From an uncultured Pelagibacteraceae bacterium (GTDB lineage Bacteria; Pseudomonadota; Alphaproteobacteria; Pelagibacterales; Pelagibacteraceae): 61,328 nt of DNA. Under the pieces are notes generated by a model. It was not told where the DNA came from, searched no databases, and saw only the letters and a list, made by a program, of their open reading frames with translations. Within the stretch, counting starts at the first letter, position 1. Each line of letters begins with the position of its first letter. The stretch covers positions 1-61,328 of the forward strand of contig CABXKF010000002.1 in the NCBI GenBank assembly GCA_902512765.1, written 5' to 3'. Below, piece after piece: positions 45,110-58,104 of the stretch. Position numbers and translations under genes: made by a program.

Positions 45110-45798
45110 TGCCATCCAAAAGATATAAAAAACTGCCTGAAAAAACAAAAGATTTAAACGCTGAGGCGATTGAAAAATTATTACCTGAAGTTAAGAAAAA
45201 TTGCACAACCAAATTTGATGAGTCTCTAGATTTAAGTTTTCAAATAAATAACAAACAAAAGAAAAGTGAAGTTAATATCAGAACTGTTGTTAACTTACCT
45301 GGTGGTACTGGAAAAAATGTTAAAGTTGCAGTTGTTTGCGAAGATAACAAAGCTCAAGAAGCTAAAGATGCTGGAGCTGACATTGTTGGCAGTGATGAGT
45401 TCGTTGAAAAAATTAAAGGTGGTGAATTAAATTTTGAAAAATTAATATGTACACCTGGTATGATGATTAAACTTTCTAAATTAGGTAAAGTTTTAGGCCC
45501 TAAAGGATTAATGCCAAATCCAAAACTTGGCTCGGTATCAGAAAATATTAAAGAAGCAGTAACTAATGCTAAATCAGGTCAAGTTGAAATTAGAAATGAT
45601 AAAGATGGAAATATAGGTGTGAGCATTGGAAAAAAATCATTTCATGATGACCAATTATTAAAAAACTTTCATGCAATCTTAGATGCATTGGAAAAAGAAA
45701 AATCAAACAACACTTTAAAAGGGGACCTAATAAAAAACACATTTGTTACGTCATCAATGGGTGTTTCATACAAAGTTAAACTAGGGAAGTCGATATAG
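45109..45798 (+). CDS. rplA: 50S ribosomal protein L1
   Basis: L1 builds the mobile L1 stalk and, in many bacteria, represses its own operon. The 229 residues show VNLPGGTGKNVKVAV, TPGMMIKLSKLGKVLGPKGLMPNPK near residue 115 and GQVEIRNDKDGNIG. It starts on the rplK stop and is followed by rplJ after only two bases. Confidence 0.98.
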   Translation: MPSKRYKKLPEKTKDLNAEAIEKLLPEVKKNCTTKFDESLDLSFQINNKQKKSEVNIRTVVNLPGGTGKNVKVAVVCEDNKAQEAKDAGADIVGSDEFVEKIKGGELNFEKLICTPGMMIKLSKLGKVLGPKGLMPNPKLGSVSENIKEAVTNAKSGQVEIRNDKDGNIGVSIGKKSFHDDQLLKNFHAILDALEKEKSNNTLKGDLIKNTFVTSSMGVSYKVKLGKSI

Positions 45799-45800
45799 TC

Positions 45801-46310
45801 ATGTTAACGAAAGAGCAGAAAAAAAATTATATTACAGAAATGACCACACAGTTTGAAAATAGCAAAGCTGTAATGGTTACACATTATCAAGGTTTAACAA
45901 TGACTCAATTAGATGAGTTAAGAGCTCAAATGAGAGAGCATGGAATAATCTTTAAAATAACTAAAAATAGAATAACTAAACTAGCTTTGGAAAAAACTAA
46001 GTGTAAAGATCTATCAGATTTATTTACAGGGCCAACTGCAGTTGCTTTTGGTGAAGATGCGATAATGTCTGCAAGAATTCTATCAAAATTTGCAAAAGAC
46101 AACGAAAACTTAAAATTAATTGGTGGAATTATGGATAATGAGGTCTTAGACCAAGCCGGCGTCCAAAATGTAGCTAGTTTACCAACATTAGACGAAGCAA
46201 GAGCAAATATTGTAGGAATTTTAAATGCTCCAGCATCAAAATTAGTGAGTATTTTGCTTGCATACTCAGAAAAAATGAGTAATTTGTCCGCAGAAAATTC
46301 TGAAACATAA
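45801..46310 (+). CDS. rplJ: 50S ribosomal protein L10
   Basis: L10 (169 residues) anchors L7/L12 dimers on the ribosome. It begins MLTKEQKKNYI and has VMVTHYQGLTMTQL, FKITKNRITKLAL and FTGPTAVAF, with a helical C-terminal L12-binding tail. The two-base gap to rplA leaves no room for the L10-binding leader that regulates this gene in E. coli. Confidence 0.97.
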   Translation: MLTKEQKKNYITEMTTQFENSKAVMVTHYQGLTMTQLDELRAQMREHGIIFKITKNRITKLALEKTKCKDLSDLFTGPTAVAFGEDAIMSARILSKFAKDNENLKLIGGIMDNEVLDQAGVQNVASLPTLDEARANIVGILNAPASKLVSILLAYSEKMSNLSAENSET

Positions 46311-46325
46311 CCCAAAGAGTAAATT

Positions 46326-46688
46326 ATGCCTGACCTAAATAAAATCATCGAAGACCTTTCAAGTTTGACTGTCGCAGAGGCAGCTGAACTTTCAAAACAA
46401 TTAGAAGAAAAATGGGGTGTAACTCCAATGGCAGCAGCGGCTCCAGCAGCAGCAGGTGCAGCTCCAGCAGAAGATAAAGACGATTTTACAATCATGCTTG
46501 TATCAGCTGGCGAAAAGAAAATTAATGTTATTAAAGAAGTTAGAGCAGCAACTTCATTAGGTTTAAAAGAAGCTAAAGATCTTGTAGAGGGAGCACCAAA
46601 AGAAGTTAAGTCTGGTGTAAATAAAAAAGAAGCTGAAGAGATCAAAGCTAAACTTGAAGCCGCAGGCGCAAAAGTAGAACTTAAATAA
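46326..46688 (+). CDS. rplL: 50S ribosomal protein L7/L12
   Basis: L7/L12 is the multimeric stalk protein that recruits translation factors. The 120 residues comprise an N-terminal dimer domain, an Ala/Pro-rich hinge (residues 36-52) and the globular C-terminal domain with [24 protein letters not shown]. An 11-bp hairpin follows before rpoB. Confidence 0.98.
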   Translation: MPDLNKIIEDLSSLTVAEAAELSKQLEEKWGVTPMAAAAPAAAGAAPAEDKDDFTIMLVSAGEKKINVIKEVRAATSLGLKEAKDLVEGAPKEVKSGVNKKEAEEIKAKLEAAGAKVELK

Positions 46689-46707
46689 ATTAATAAGAAA
46701 GAATTCG

Positions 46708-46733
46708 AATACTGATTATTTTTAATCAGTATT
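46708..46733 (+). promoter_or_regulatory. rplL-rpoB intergenic hairpin (attenuator or processing site)
   Basis: AATACTGATTA (46708-46718) and TAATCAGTATT (46723-46733) form a perfect 11-bp stem with a TTTT loop. No T-run follows, so it is not a standard full terminator. In E. coli the same gap carries an attenuator and an RNase III site that lower rpoBC relative to the ribosomal genes; a similar job here is inferred from position. Confidence 0.6.
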
Positions 46734-46744
46734 ATTAAACATAA

Positions 46745-49700
46745 ATGCAATTATCTTTTACTGAAAAGAAAAACATAAGAAAAAGTTTTGGTAAACTAAA
46801 AGAAAGTTTATCTATTCCTAACTTAATTGAAGTACAGAAAAATTCTTACAAAGAATTAACTGAATTTTATGCTGAAACAGAACTTACAAAAGGTTTTGAC
46901 AGAGTTTTTAAAAGTATATTTCCAATTGAAGATTTAAATGACAAAGCAACATTAGAATATGTCTCGTACAGGTTGGACAAACCTAAGTTTGATGTTGAGG
47001 AATGTATTACTAGAGGTTTAACTTACTCATCTGCTCTTAAGTGTACTCTAAGATTAGTTGTTTATGAAATTGATCAAGATAATAATACTAAAGATATATT
47101 GTCTGCAAAAGAACAAGAAGTTTATATGGGTGAAGTGCCCATGATGACTAACAGTGGTACTTTTATTACTAATGGTGTTCAAAGAGTTGTAGTTAATCAA
47201 ATGCACAGAAGTCCAGGTGTATTTTTTGATCATGACAAAGGTAAAACTCACGCAAGTGGTAAACTATTATTTAATGCAAGAGTTATTCCTAACAGAGGCT
47301 CTTGGTTAGATTTTGAATATGATGTTAAAGATTTTTTATATTTTAAAATTGATAGAAAGAAAAAAATTTTTGCCTCAACTTTATTGTTAGCATTAGGCTT
47401 TACTAAAGCTGAAATCGTTGATGAATTTTATGAAAGTGAACAATTTAACTTTGATCCTAAGACTGAAAAATGGAAGACAAAATTTAATCCAGAAAATTAT
47501 AAAGCAAAAAATTTCTCAGAAGAAGTTACAGATGCCAAAACTGGTGAAGTAGTAATTAAGTTAGGTGATAAAATTAATTTCCTTAATGCAAAAAAATTAG
47601 CTAACGATGGCCTTAAAGAAATTTTGGTAACAAGAGAGTCTATGTATGGAAAGTTTCTACATAGAAATGTTAAAGTTAACGATGAGGAGGAGGGCACTTT
47701 TTCAATCGGAACAGAATTAAATGACGCTGTAATTCAACAAATATTAGATGCAAACATCCATTCGTTACAAATATCCGTAACAAACTCAATTAATAAAGGA
47801 CCTTATTTATTAACAACTATTTTAAATGATAAGAATAATACTAAAGATGAGGCTATTACTGAAATCTATAAAATGCTTAGACCTGGTGAGCCACCAACAA
47901 TTGAAATAGCTACTCAAATTTTTAATAATTTATTTTTTAGTTCTGACAGATATGACCTTTCTGACGTTGGAAGAGTTAAAATGAACTCAAGGTTAGAACA
48001 GGATTGTTCAGACAAAATTACAATTTTGAGAAACGACGATATCATAGCAATCGTTCATAAGATGTTAGATTTAAGAGATGGAAAAGATGAAGTCGATGAT
48101 ATTGACCATCTTGGTAATAGAAGAGTACGTTCTGTTGGTGAGTTAGTTGAAAATCAAGCACGTATCGGTGTCTATAGAATGGAAAGAGCGATAAAAGAAA
48201 AAATGACAACTTTAGATGTTGAGTCAGCAATGCCTCAGGATTTAATTAACGCTAAACCTTTAACAGTTTCTTTAAAAGATTTTTTTGCAAGTTCACAACT
48301 TTCACAATTTATGGATCAAACTAATCCATTATCAGAGATTACACATAAAAGAAGGGTTTCAGCTTTAGGACCTGGTGGGTTAACAAGAGAAAGAGCTGGT
48401 TTTGAAGTTCGTGATGTTCACCCAACTCATTACGGAAGAATTTGTCCAATTGAAACGCCAGAAGGTCCAAACATTGGATTAATAAACAGCTTATCAACTT
48501 ATGCAAAAATTAACAAATATGGTTTTATTGAAAGTCCATATAAAAAAGTAAAAGATGGTGTTGTTCAAAATAATGTTGAGTATTTATCTGCAATGGAAGA
48601 AACAAAATTTACTATTGCACAGGCAAATACTAAATTAGATAAAAACGGAAAAATAATTGAAGAATTGGTTTCTTGTAGACAAAATTTAAATTTTCTTTTA
48701 GCTAAACCTGAAACTATTGATTACATTGACGTATCACCTAAACAACTTGTATCGGTTGCTGCTTCGTTAATACCTTTTTTAGAAAATGATGACGCTAACA
48801 GAGCTTTAATGGGATCTAACATGATGAGACAAGCAGTTCCATTATTAAAACCTGAATCACCTTTGGTTGGAACGGGTATTGAAAGTGATGTTGCTTTAGA
48901 CTCAGGTGTTACTATTGTTGCTAAGCGAGATGGAACAGTGGATAAAATTGATGGTAAAAGAATTGTAATTAAAGCTACTGAAGAAACTGACTTTACAAAA
49001 TCAGGTGTTGATATCTACAATTTACAGAAATTTAAAAGATCAAATCAAAATACGTGCATCAACCAAAAACCTTTAGTTAGAGTTGGTGACAAGGTTAAAT
49101 CTGGAGATATTATAGCTGATGGTCCCTCTACTAAATTAGGTGAATTAGCTTTAGGTAAAAACGTAACTGTAGCCTTCATGCCATGGCAAGGTTATAATTT
49201 TGAGGATTCAATTTTGATTTCTGAAAGATGTGTAACTGACGACGTGTTTACTTCTGTTCATATTGTCGAATATGAAATTATGGCAAGAGATACAAAATTA
49301 GGTGAAGAAGATATAACTAGAGATATTCCAAATGTTAATGAAGAAGCATTAAAAAACCTTGATGAGTCTGGTGTTGTTTATATTGGTGCTGAAGTTAATG
49401 CTGGTGATATATTGGTTGGAAAAGTAACTCCTAAAGGAGATTCGGCTTCAGGACCTGAAGAAAAATTATTAAGATCAATATTTGGTGAAAAAGCAATAGA
49501 CGTAACAGATACATCTTTAAGAATGTCTAGAGGAAGTAGTGGGACTGTTGTCGATGTAAGAGTATTCAATAGACACGGTATTGAAAAAGATGAGAGATCA
49601 ATTACGATTGAAAGAGCTGAAATTGAAGAAGTTCAACAAGACAAAATTGTTGAAGAAGAGATTTTAGAGAGAAGCATTAAACAAAGAGCATCACAATTTT

Positions 49701-50830
49701 TATCAGGATCTTCTTTAACTAAAAAAGTAAAAGATTTATCAGAAGGTACTAAATTAGATTTTGAATCAATAGATAATTTACCTATCAATGATGTTTTTAA
49801 AATTGCTGTTGGTAATGTTAATGATGAAGCAACTTTAGCTCAACTTAAAGATCAATATAATAAAGCAAAACAAGATATTACTGAAAGATTTGAAGATAAA
49901 GTTTTAAAGATTAGAAGTGGTGACGATTTACTTCCTAGTGTTATGAAGATGGTTAAAGTTTTTGTTGCAATCAAGAGAAGACTAAGACCTGGAGATAAGA
50001 TGTCTGGAAGGCACGGTAATAAAGGTGTTGTAAGTAAAATTGTTCCTGTTGAAGACATGCCTTATAGAGAAGATGGAAGACCTGTTGACATTGTTTTAAA
50101 CCCACTTGGAGTTCCAAGTCGTATGAACGTTGGTCAAATTTTAGAAACTCACTTAGGATGGGCTTGTAAAGAATTTGGTGAAGAGGTTAAAAGATTAGTT
50201 AATGAGAATCATAAAAAGATTGAAAAAACTGAAAAAATCTCAAAATTTTTAAAATCTGTTTATGGTGAAGAAACTTTTGATGAAAAAGTTGAAAAATTAA
50301 GCAAACCTGAATTCAAAGATTTAGTTGAAACACTGCAAGATGGAATAGCTATTTCAACACCGGTATTTGATGGTGCAAAAGAAAAAAATGTTACAGAGAT
50401 GCTAGAGCTTGCTAAATTACCAGGTTCGGGACAAACATACTTATGGGATGGAAGAACAGGTGAAAAATTTGATAGACCTGTGACGGTTGGAATAATTTAT
50501 ATGCTTAAACTCCACCATTTAGTTGAAGACAAAATTCATGCTAGATCAACGGGTCCTTACAGTTTAGTTACACAACAACCTTTGGGTGGTAAGGCTCAAT
50601 TAGGTGGTCAAAGATTTGGTGAAATGGAAGTTTGGGCTTTAGAAGCTTATGGTGCATCATATACTCTTCAGGAAATTTTAACTGTTAAATCAGACGACGT
50701 TGCTGGAAGAGTTAAGGTTTACGAAACTATTGTTAAAGGTGAGGAAAATTTTGAGTCAGGTATACCTGAGTCATTTAACGTTCTAGTTAAAGAAATTAAA
50801 TCACTAGCATTAAACGTGGAGCTTAATTAA
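46745..50830 (+). CDS. rpoB: DNA-directed RNA polymerase beta subunit
   Basis: RpoB, 1361 residues, is full length. The rifampicin-pocket region is [31 protein letters not shown] near residue 518 and has the usual drug-sensitive residues (Asp, His, Ser in normal places). Later blocks [25 protein letters not shown] and [13 protein letters not shown] are present. It lies downstream of the rplL hairpin and two bases upstream of rpoC. Confidence 0.99.
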   Translation: MQLSFTEKKNIRKSFGKLKESLSIPNLIEVQKNSYKELTEFYAETELTKGFDRVFKSIFPIEDLNDKATLEYVSYRLDKPKFDVEECITRGLTYSSALKCTLRLVVYEIDQDNNTKDILSAKEQEVYMGEVPMMTNSGTFITNGVQRVVVNQMHRSPGVFFDHDKGKTHASGKLLFNARVIPNRGSWLDFEYDVKDFLYFKIDRKKKIFASTLLLALGFTKAEIVDEFYESEQFNFDPKTEKWKTKFNPENYKAKNFSEEVTDAKTGEVVIKLGDKINFLNAKKLANDGLKEILVTRESMYGKFLHRNVKVNDEEEGTFSIGTELNDAVIQQILDANIHSLQISVTNSINKGPYLLTTILNDKNNTKDEAITEIYKMLRPGEPPTIEIATQIFNNLFFSSDRYDLSDVGRVKMNSRLEQDCSDKITILRNDDIIAIVHKMLDLRDGKDEVDDIDHLGNRRVRSVGELVENQARIGVYRMERAIKEKMTTLDVESAMPQDLINAKPLTVSLKDFFASSQLSQFMDQTNPLSEITHKRRVSALGPGGLTRERAGFEVRDVHPTHYGRICPIETPEGPNIGLINSLSTYAKINKYGFIESPYKKVKDGVVQNNVEYLSAMEETKFTIAQANTKLDKNGKIIEELVSCRQNLNFLLAKPETIDYIDVSPKQLVSVAASLIPFLENDDANRALMGSNMMRQAVPLLKPESPLVGTGIESDVALDSGVTIVAKRDGTVDKIDGKRIVIKATEETDFTKSGVDIYNLQKFKRSNQNTCINQKPLVRVGDKVKSGDIIADGPSTKLGELALGKNVTVAFMPWQGYNFEDSILISERCVTDDVFTSVHIVEYEIMARDTKLGEEDITRDIPNVNEEALKNLDESGVVYIGAEVNAGDILVGKVTPKGDSASGPEEKLLRSIFGEKAIDVTDTSLRMSRGSSGTVVDVRVFNRHGIEKDERSITIERAEIEEVQQDKIVEEEILERSIKQRASQFLSGSSLTKKVKDLSEGTKLDFESIDNLPINDVFKIAVGNVNDEATLAQLKDQYNKAKQDITERFEDKVLKIRSGDDLLPSVMKMVKVFVAIKRRLRPGDKMSGRHGNKGVVSKIVPVEDMPYREDGRPVDIVLNPLGVPSRMNVGQILETHLGWACKEFGEEVKRLVNENHKKIEKTEKISKFLKSVYGEETFDEKVEKLSKPEFKDLVETLQDGIAISTPVFDGAKEKNVTEMLELAKLPGSGQTYLWDGRTGEKFDRPVTVGIIYMLKLHHLVEDKIHARSTGPYSLVTQQPLGGKAQLGGQRFGEMEVWALEAYGASYTLQEILTVKSDDVAGRVKVYETIVKGEENFESGIPESFNVLVKEIKSLALNVELN

Positions 50831-50832
50831 AA

Positions 50833-53800
50833 ATGAAAAAAGAATTAACAGATTTATTTAAAAACACTGAGATTTCAGAAGCTCAAAATTTTAATAGTAT
50901 TAAGATAACATTAGCCAGCCCTGAAAAAATTAAATCATGGACCTTTGGTGAAATTAAAAAACCAGAAACAATAAATTACAGAACTTTTAGACCTGAAAAA
51001 GATGGTCTATTCTGTGCTAGAATTTTTGGCCCAATTAAAGACTACGAATGTTTGTGTGGAAAATACAAACGAATGAAATTTAGAGGAATTATCTGTGAAA
51101 AATGTGGTGTTGAAGTTACAAAATCTAATGTTCGAAGAGAACGGATGGGTCACATTAACTTGGCAACACCTGTTGCTCATATTTGGTTTTTAAAATCTTT
51201 ACCAAGTAGAATTGCTTTAGCAGTTGATATGAAACTTAAAGAAATCGAAAGAGTTCTTTATTTTGAAAACTTTATAGTAATTGAACCTGGATTAACTGGA
51301 TTACAAAAAAATCAACTTCTTAATGAAGAAGAATTAGCCAAATACCAAGACGAGTTTGGTGAAGAGTCATTTGAGGCAGGTATTGGTGCTGAAGCTGTGC
51401 TTGAAATGCTAAAAAATTTAGATTTAGAATTAGAAAGAAAAAATCTTATTAACTTTATTAAAGAAACAAAATCAAAAGTTAATGAAGAAAGAGCAATCAA
51501 AAGATTAAAATTAGTTGAATCATTTATTGAAACAGGACAGAAACCTGAATGGATGATTTTAACAGTTGTACCAGTAATTCCACCTGAACTAAGACCTCTA
51601 GTACCTTTAGATGGTGGAAGATTTGCTACATCAGACTTAAATGATCTTTATAGAAGAGTTATTAACAGAAATAATAGATTAAAAAGATTAATGGATCTAA
51701 AAGCTCCTGATATCATTGTTAGAAATGAAAAGAGAATGCTTCAGGAATCAGTAGATGCATTATTCGATAATGGCAGAAGAGGCAGAGTAATAACTGGTAC
51801 TGGAAAAAGACCACTTAAATCTTTAGCTGAAATGCTAAAAGGTAAACAAGGTAGATTTAGACAGAACTTACTTGGAAAAAGGGTAGATTATTCAGGAAGA
51901 TCTGTAATTGTTGTTGGACCAGATTTAAAACTTCATGAGTGTGGTTTACCAAAAAAAATGGCTTTAGAACTTTTTAAACCGTTTTTATATGCAAGATTAA
52001 ATAAGCTTGGATTAGCATCTACAATTAAACAAGCAAAAAAATTAGTTGAAAAAGAAACCAATGCTGTTTGGGATGCTTTAGAATTAATCGTTAGAGAACA
52101 TCCGGTAATTTTAAACAGAGCACCAACACTTCACAGATTAGGTGTTCAAGCGTTTGAACCTAAACTTATAGAAGGTGACGCAATTGAATTACATCCTTTA
52201 ACTTGTGCTGCTTTTAATGCTGACTTTGATGGTGATCAAATGGCTGTTCACGTTCCATTAAGCTTGGAAGCTCAATTAGAAGCTAGAATATTAATGCTTT
52301 CTACAAACAATATTTTATCTCCATCTAATGGTAAGCCGATTATCGTACCAAGTCAGGATATGATTTTGGGTATTTATTATCTTTCTCAAGAACCTATGAC
52401 AGATAAACCTTCAGGATATTTTGTCGATGTTGATGCTATTGAATTTGCTTTAGCTTCAGACCAAATTAAAGTTCACAGTACAATCATATCAAGAATTGAA
52501 ACAGTTGATGATAATGGAAACAAGAAATACGAGAAATATACATCAACAGCTGGAAGATTTTTATTAGCAAATTTACTTCCAAAAAATAGCAATATTAAAT
52601 TTTCTTTAGTTGATAGATTACTACCTAAGAAAACTGTTTCTGAAATTATAGATGTAGTGTTTAGATTTTGTGGACAAAAAACAACTGTTATATTCTGTGA
52701 TAAATTAAAAGATTTAGGATTTAAACATGCTTTTAAAGCTGGAATTTCATTTGGTAAAGATGATCTTGTAATTCCAGAAAGCAAAACGCAATTAATTGAA
52801 GACACAAAAGGGTTAATTGCAGATTATGAAAATCAATATTCTGAAGGATTAATAACAAGAGGTGAGAAGTACAACAAAGTTGTAGATGCTTGGTCAAAAT
52901 GCACAGATAAAGTTGCTGGAGAAATGATGAAGGGTATTTCTGCTACTGAAAAAACTCCAGAAGGCTTAAAAATTAATTCAGTTTATATGATGGCTGATAG
53001 TGGTGCTAGAGGATCTGCAGCACAAATGAAACAGCTGGCTGGTATGAGGGGTTTGATTGCAAAACCTTCAGGTGAAATTATCGAAAGTCCAATTATTTCT
53101 AACTTTAAAGAGGGTTTAACAGCATTAGAGTATTTTAACTCTACACACGGTGCTAGAAAAGGTCTTGCAGATACAGCTCTTAAAACTGCAAGCTCAGGTT
53201 ATTTAACTAGAAGACTTTGTGATGTTGCTCAAGATTTAACAATTACTAAAATTCAATGTGATGATCCAGGATTTATCGAACTTTCAGAAATTTTAGAAGG
53301 TGGAAATGTCGTAGTTAGCTTATCTGAAAGAGCTTTAGGAAGAGTTACTGCAGCTGATGTAAAAAACCCACTTACTGGTGAAGTTGTAATTAAAAAATCA
53401 AAAATGATTGATGAAGCAGGTTGCGATTTGATTGATGCTGCTGGTGTAAAATCACTTAAAGTTTACTCAGTAATGACATGTAGTTCAAAACAAGGTGTTT
53501 GTTCAACTTGTTATGGAAGAGATTTATCTAGAGGTAAAATGGTACATGTTGGAGAGGCAATTGGAATGATTTCTGCTCAATCAATTGGTGAACCAGGTAC
53601 TCAGTTGACTATGAGAACTTTTCACGTTGGTGGAACAGCATCAGTTAAACAAGATTCTCAAATTGTAAGTAAAAACGAAGGTATACTTAAAATTTTAAAC
53701 TCTAATATTTTAGAAGATTCTAAGAAAAACTTAATTGTTATGGGAAGAAATACTCAACTATCCATTGAAGACGATAATGGTGTTCAGGTGGCTGTTTATA

Positions 53801-55005
53801 AAGTTGCTTATGGATCAAAATTATTTTTTAATAATGGTGATAAAATTAAAGCTAATACAAAAATTTGTGAATGGGATCCATACACTACACCTGTAATCGC
53901 TGAAAAAAGTGGTACAGCGAGTTTTGTTGATTTAATTGATGGTGTTTCAATTCAAGAAACTACAGATGATGCAACTGGTATATCCTCAAAATCAGTTATT
54001 GATTGGAGAGCTCAATCGAAAAGTACCGATTTAAAACCAAGAATTACTCTTAGAGATGACAAAGGAAATGTTATTAAAAAAGCTGATGATAATGAAGCTA
54101 GATATTACTTGGTACCAGACTCAATTCTTTCAATTAAAGATGGTCAAAAAGTTTTTGCTGGAGACGTTATAGCTAGATTACCTAAAGAAACCACTAAGAC
54201 AAAAGATATTACTGGTGGTCTTCCAAGAGTTGCTGAATTATTTGAAGCAAGAAAAGCAAAAGATAGTGCAATTATTGCTGAAAATGATGGACAAGTTGTA
54301 TTTGGTAAAGAGGTTAGAGGAAAACAAAGAGTATCTATTGTTCCAGAGGATGGAGCTGAACCTTCTAATTATTTAATTCCAAAGGGAAAACACATTAATT
54401 TCAATCCAGGTGAAAAAATACAAAAGGGTGAATACTTACTTGATGGACAACCTTTGCCACATGATATTTTAAGAGTATTGGGAATCAAAGAATTAACTGA
54501 ATATTTTGTAAACCAAGTGCAAGAAGTTTATAGATTGCAAGGTGTAATTATTAATGACAAACACATTGAGACTATACTAAGACAAATGCTTAAAAAAGTT
54601 GAAGTAAAAGTGTCTGGTGATTCTAGTTATTTACCAGGAGAGGTTATTGATAGAATAAAATTTGATATCGTAAATGAAAAGCTGGTAGCTGAAGGCAAGG
54701 CACCTGCTGTTGGTGAGCGTGTATTGATGGGTATAACCAAAGCTTCGTTACAAACTGAGTCGTTTATTTCAGCTGCTTCATTCCAAGAAACAACTAGAGT
54801 TTTAACAGATGCAGCTATTAAAGGTAAAGTAGACCCATTAAATGGTCTAAAAGAGAATGTTATTGTGGGTAGATTGGTTCCTGCTGGAACAGGTCATATC
54901 AAAAACAAATGGAACAAAAAAGCACTTGAGGATGACAATAATTTTATTGCTGAACAAGATAAATTAGAAACATCCGAACCTTTAGAAACTCCTGCAAATC
55001 AGTAA
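50833..55005 (+). CDS. rpoC: DNA-directed RNA polymerase beta' subunit
   Basis: RpoC, 1390 residues. The N-terminal zinc-binding cysteines are in [20 protein letters not shown] near residue 72. The catalytic Mg site NADFDGDQM is near residue 463, the second zinc cluster [13 protein letters not shown] is near residue 886, and the bridge helix and trigger loop regions are intact. It starts two bases after rpoB. Confidence 0.99.
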   Translation: MKKELTDLFKNTEISEAQNFNSIKITLASPEKIKSWTFGEIKKPETINYRTFRPEKDGLFCARIFGPIKDYECLCGKYKRMKFRGIICEKCGVEVTKSNVRRERMGHINLATPVAHIWFLKSLPSRIALAVDMKLKEIERVLYFENFIVIEPGLTGLQKNQLLNEEELAKYQDEFGEESFEAGIGAEAVLEMLKNLDLELERKNLINFIKETKSKVNEERAIKRLKLVESFIETGQKPEWMILTVVPVIPPELRPLVPLDGGRFATSDLNDLYRRVINRNNRLKRLMDLKAPDIIVRNEKRMLQESVDALFDNGRRGRVITGTGKRPLKSLAEMLKGKQGRFRQNLLGKRVDYSGRSVIVVGPDLKLHECGLPKKMALELFKPFLYARLNKLGLASTIKQAKKLVEKETNAVWDALELIVREHPVILNRAPTLHRLGVQAFEPKLIEGDAIELHPLTCAAFNADFDGDQMAVHVPLSLEAQLEARILMLSTNNILSPSNGKPIIVPSQDMILGIYYLSQEPMTDKPSGYFVDVDAIEFALASDQIKVHSTIISRIETVDDNGNKKYEKYTSTAGRFLLANLLPKNSNIKFSLVDRLLPKKTVSEIIDVVFRFCGQKTTVIFCDKLKDLGFKHAFKAGISFGKDDLVIPESKTQLIEDTKGLIADYENQYSEGLITRGEKYNKVVDAWSKCTDKVAGEMMKGISATEKTPEGLKINSVYMMADSGARGSAAQMKQLAGMRGLIAKPSGEIIESPIISNFKEGLTALEYFNSTHGARKGLADTALKTASSGYLTRRLCDVAQDLTITKIQCDDPGFIELSEILEGGNVVVSLSERALGRVTAADVKNPLTGEVVIKKSKMIDEAGCDLIDAAGVKSLKVYSVMTCSSKQGVCSTCYGRDLSRGKMVHVGEAIGMISAQSIGEPGTQLTMRTFHVGGTASVKQDSQIVSKNEGILKILNSNILEDSKKNLIVMGRNTQLSIEDDNGVQVAVYKVAYGSKLFFNNGDKIKANTKICEWDPYTTPVIAEKSGTASFVDLIDGVSIQETTDDATGISSKSVIDWRAQSKSTDLKPRITLRDDKGNVIKKADDNEARYYLVPDSILSIKDGQKVFAGDVIARLPKETTKTKDITGGLPRVAELFEARKAKDSAIIAENDGQVVFGKEVRGKQRVSIVPEDGAEPSNYLIPKGKHINFNPGEKIQKGEYLLDGQPLPHDILRVLGIKELTEYFVNQVQEVYRLQGVIINDKHIETILRQMLKKVEVKVSGDSSYLPGEVIDRIKFDIVNEKLVAEGKAPAVGERVLMGITKASLQTESFISAASFQETTRVLTDAAIKGKVDPLNGLKENVIVGRLVPAGTGHIKNKWNKKALEDDNNFIAEQDKLETSEPLETPANQ

Positions 55006-55034
55006 AAATATCACTTAATACTTGAAGTTTTAGT

Positions 55035-55105
55035 TTGACAAAGTCAGATTAATAAGTATTTTGGCGATGTTTTTGGTTGGAATGTAGTACCTACTAATAG
55101 TACTA
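55035..55105 (+). promoter_or_regulatory. Promoter and leader of the str operon
   Basis: TTGACA (55035-55040) with a weak -10 TATTTT (55057-55062) at 16-base spacing lies 114 bases before rpsL. The leader contains a hairpin TAGTAC/GTACTA (55085-55090 with 55100-55105) of unknown role. The 170-base gap after rpoC, with this promoter, suggests the str operon is started separately from rpoBC. I see no gene in the gap. Confidence 0.45.
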
Positions 55106-55175
55106 AACGCTGCCACAAAATAACCTGTCAGTTATTTTCTTCTAAAAATAAATTAATTAATTTTATAAAAAATTT

Positions 55176-55547
55176 ATGCCAACTATTAATCAGTTGTTAA
55201 GAAAAAAAAGAGTTAAACAATTAACTAGGAACAAAGTTCCTGCATTACAAAAGCAACCTCTCAAAAGAGGTGTGTGTGTTAAAGTTTATACAACTACTCC
55301 AAAAAAACCAAACTCTGCATTAAGAAAAGTTGCAAGAGTAAGACTGTCAAATGGCTTTGAAGTTACTGCTTACATTCCAGGTGAAGGACACAATCTTCAA
55401 GAGCACTCAGTAGTACTAATTAGAGGTGGTAGGGTAAAAGATTTGCCAGGTGTGCGTTATCATATTTTAAGAGGAAACCTTGACACACAAGGTGTTGCTA
55501 ATAGAAAAAAAAGAAGATCTTTATATGGAACTAAAAAAGGTAAATAA
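55176..55547 (+). CDS. rpsL: 30S ribosomal protein S12
   Basis: S12 (123 residues) sits at the decoding centre. [11 protein letters not shown] near residue 41 and PGVRYH near residue 90 are the classical streptomycin-related loops, here with wild-type-like residues. First gene of the str operon; its stop overlaps the rpsG start by one base. Confidence 0.98.
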   Translation: MPTINQLLRKKRVKQLTRNKVPALQKQPLKRGVCVKVYTTTPKKPNSALRKVARVRLSNGFEVTAYIPGEGHNLQEHSVVLIRGGRVKDLPGVRYHILRGNLDTQGVANRKKRRSLYGTKKGK

Positions 55548-56017
55548 TGTCTAGAAAAAAAACTCAACCAAAAAAAAATGTTGTTCCAGATCCAAAGTTT
55601 AATTCAACTATCATACCAAAGTTAATTAACAATATAATGTACGATGGTAAAAGAGGTGTTGCTGCTAAGATTGTTTACGACGCAATAGATAAAATTAAAA
55701 CAAAATCTAAAGATGAGCCAATTAATATTTTTAATGAAGCTATAAATAATATTAAGCCAACTGTTGAAGTAAGATCAAGAAGAGTTGGTGGTGCTACTTA
55801 TCAAGTTCCTGTTGAAGTAAAAAGCAAAAGAGCTCAAGCACTAGCTATTAGATGGTTAGTAGATTCTGCAAGAAAAAGAAAAGATAAACACATGTCAGAT
55901 AAAATTTTTAATGAATTGTTTGATGCTTATGAGAAAAAAGGTGCTGCAGTTAAAAAAAGAGAGGATGTGCATAAAATGGCTGAGTCTAATAAAGCCTTCG
56001 CACATTTTAGATGGTAA
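55547..56017 (+). CDS. rpsG: 30S ribosomal protein S7
   Basis: S7 (156 residues) organises the 30S head. It shows KLINNIMYDGKRGVAAKIVYDA, PTVEVRSRRVGGATYQVPVEV and RWLVDSARKRKDKHM. With only a one-base overlap to rpsL, the S7-binding intergenic operator known from E. coli cannot be present in the same place. Confidence 0.98.
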   Translation: MSRKKTQPKKNVVPDPKFNSTIIPKLINNIMYDGKRGVAAKIVYDAIDKIKTKSKDEPINIFNEAINNIKPTVEVRSRRVGGATYQVPVEVKSKRAQALAIRWLVDSARKRKDKHMSDKIFNELFDAYEKKGAAVKKREDVHKMAESNKAFAHFRW

Positions 56018-56023
56018 TAAATT

Positions 56024-58102
56024 ATGGCTAGAACTCATACACTAGATAAATATAGAAATATTGGGATCATGGCCCACATCGACGCTGGTAAGACTACTAC
56101 AACAGAAAGAATTTTATACTATACAGGTAAAAGCCATAAAATAGGTGAAGTGCATGATGGTGCTGCAACTATGGACTGGATGGAACAAGAACAAGAAAGA
56201 GGAATTACAATTACCTCTGCTGCAACTACTTGTTTTTGGAATGATCATAGAATTAATATTATAGACACACCAGGTCACGTAGATTTTACAATTGAAGTTG
56301 AAAGATCTCTTAAGGTTTTAGATGGTGCGGTATGTGTTTTTGATGGTGTTGCAGGTGTAGAGCCTCAATCAGAAACTGTTTGGAGACAAGCAGACAAATA
56401 CAAAGTTCCAAGAATTTGTTTTGTGAATAAGTTGGATAGAACTGGTGCAGATTTTTTTAGATGTGTAGACATGATTAGAGATCGATTGGGTTGTAAACCA
56501 TTACCTTTACAAATTCCGATTGGTATCGAAGCATCATTATCTGGTGTTGTAGATTTAGTGAAAATGAAAGCACAAGTTTGGAAAAATGAAGCATTAGGAG
56601 CTGAATGGGAATACAAAGATATTCCTGATGATTTAAAAGAAATTTCTCAAAAGTACAGAACTGAATTAGTTGAAACTGCTGTTGAACAAGACGAAAAATT
56701 AATGGAAGCTTATTTAAATGGTGATGAAATTAAAGAAGAAGATTTAGTAAAATGTATTCGAAAAGGAACTTTAAACTTCAGTTTCGTGCCGATTACTACA
56801 GGTTCTGCATTTAAAAATAAAGGTGTACAGCCATTACTTGATGCAACAATCAATTACCTACCAAGCCCAATTGATATTGGGTCAATTAAAGGAACAAAAC
56901 CAGGTTCAGAGGAAGAACTGGAAATGAAATTTGAAGACACAGTTCCTTTTTCTGCCTTAGCTTTTAAAGTTGCGAATGATCCATTTGTTGGTTCACTTAC
57001 TTTTATTAGAATTTACTCTGGAACTATCAAAACTGGTACAGCTGTTTACAACACATCAAAAGATAAAGAGGAAAGAGTAGGCAGAATGCTTTTAATGCAT
57101 GCTAACTCAAGAGAAGATATTAAAGAAGCAAATGCTGGAGATATTGTTGCCTTAGCTGGTTTAAAAAATACTATAACTGGCCACACGTTATGTGATGAGA
57201 GTAATCCTGTGTTACTTGAACCAATGGAATTCCCAGAACCTGTAATAGAAATTGCTGTAGAGCCAAAGACAAAAGCTGACCAAGAAAAAATGGGTGAAGC
57301 ACTTGGAAGACTTGCAGCTGAAGATCCTTCATTTAGAGTTACATCTGATGAAGAGTCTGGGCAAACAATCATTAAAGGTATGGGTGAACTTCACTTAGAT
57401 ATTATTGTAGATAGAATGAAAAGAGAATTTAAAGTTGAAGCAAATGTTGGTGCTCCTCAAGTAGCTTATAGAGAAACTTTAGAAAATGCTTCGGAAGTTG
57501 AATATACTCATAAAAAACAAAGTGGTGGTGCAGGTCAATTTGCGAAAGTCAAACTACTAGTTGAACCTCAAGAACCAGGCGCTGGAAGATCTGTTGAAAG
57601 TAAAATTAAAGGTGGTGCAATTCCTAAAGAATTTATCCCAGGTGTAGAAAAAGGTATTGAAACAGTTTCAGATAATGGAATTTTAGCTGGCTTTCCCATG
57701 ATAGATTATAAAGTAACTATTATCGATGGATTACACCATGATGTAGATTCAAGTGTTCTTGCCTTTGAACTTGCTGGTAGAGCCTGTTTTAAAGAAGCTT
57801 GTACTAAAGGAACATTAAAACTACTCGAGCCTGTTATGAGAGTTGAAGTAGTTACTCCAGAAGATTATATGGGTGATGTAATAGGTGACCTAAATAGTAG
57901 AAGAGGCCAAATCAGCACTCAAGAACAAAGAGGTAATGCAACTGTAATTACAGCAATGGTTCCATTAGCAAACATGTTCGGATATATAAATAATTTAAGA
58001 TCAATGTCTCAAGGAAGAGCCCAATATTCTATGTTCTTTGATCATTACTCTAAAGTACCACAAAATGTACAAGACGAAGTAACTAAAAAGATTGCAGGGT
58101 AA
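56024..58102 (+). CDS. fusA: Translation elongation factor G
   Basis: EF-G (692 residues) drives translocation. G motifs: [14 protein letters not shown] near residue 17, [20 protein letters not shown] near residue 84 and [10 protein letters not shown] near residue 138. Domains III-V are complete, with GMGELHLDI and [11 protein letters not shown]. No tuf follows; rpsJ starts two bases after its stop. Confidence 0.98.
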   Translation: MARTHTLDKYRNIGIMAHIDAGKTTTTERILYYTGKSHKIGEVHDGAATMDWMEQEQERGITITSAATTCFWNDHRINIIDTPGHVDFTIEVERSLKVLDGAVCVFDGVAGVEPQSETVWRQADKYKVPRICFVNKLDRTGADFFRCVDMIRDRLGCKPLPLQIPIGIEASLSGVVDLVKMKAQVWKNEALGAEWEYKDIPDDLKEISQKYRTELVETAVEQDEKLMEAYLNGDEIKEEDLVKCIRKGTLNFSFVPITTGSAFKNKGVQPLLDATINYLPSPIDIGSIKGTKPGSEEELEMKFEDTVPFSALAFKVANDPFVGSLTFIRIYSGTIKTGTAVYNTSKDKEERVGRMLLMHANSREDIKEANAGDIVALAGLKNTITGHTLCDESNPVLLEPMEFPEPVIEIAVEPKTKADQEKMGEALGRLAAEDPSFRVTSDEESGQTIIKGMGELHLDIIVDRMKREFKVEANVGAPQVAYRETLENASEVEYTHKKQSGGAGQFAKVKLLVEPQEPGAGRSVESKIKGGAIPKEFIPGVEKGIETVSDNGILAGFPMIDYKVTIIDGLHHDVDSSVLAFELAGRACFKEACTKGTLKLLEPVMRVEVVTPEDYMGDVIGDLNSRRGQISTQEQRGNATVITAMVPLANMFGYINNLRSMSQGRAQYSMFFDHYSKVPQNVQDEVTKKIAG

Positions 58103-58104
58103 TT

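Noticed and set aside
46000..46750. Long minus-strand reading frame opposite rplJ and rplL
   Set aside because: It is antisense to two certain ribosomal protein genes, and its Ala/Ser-rich translation mirrors the rplL hinge.
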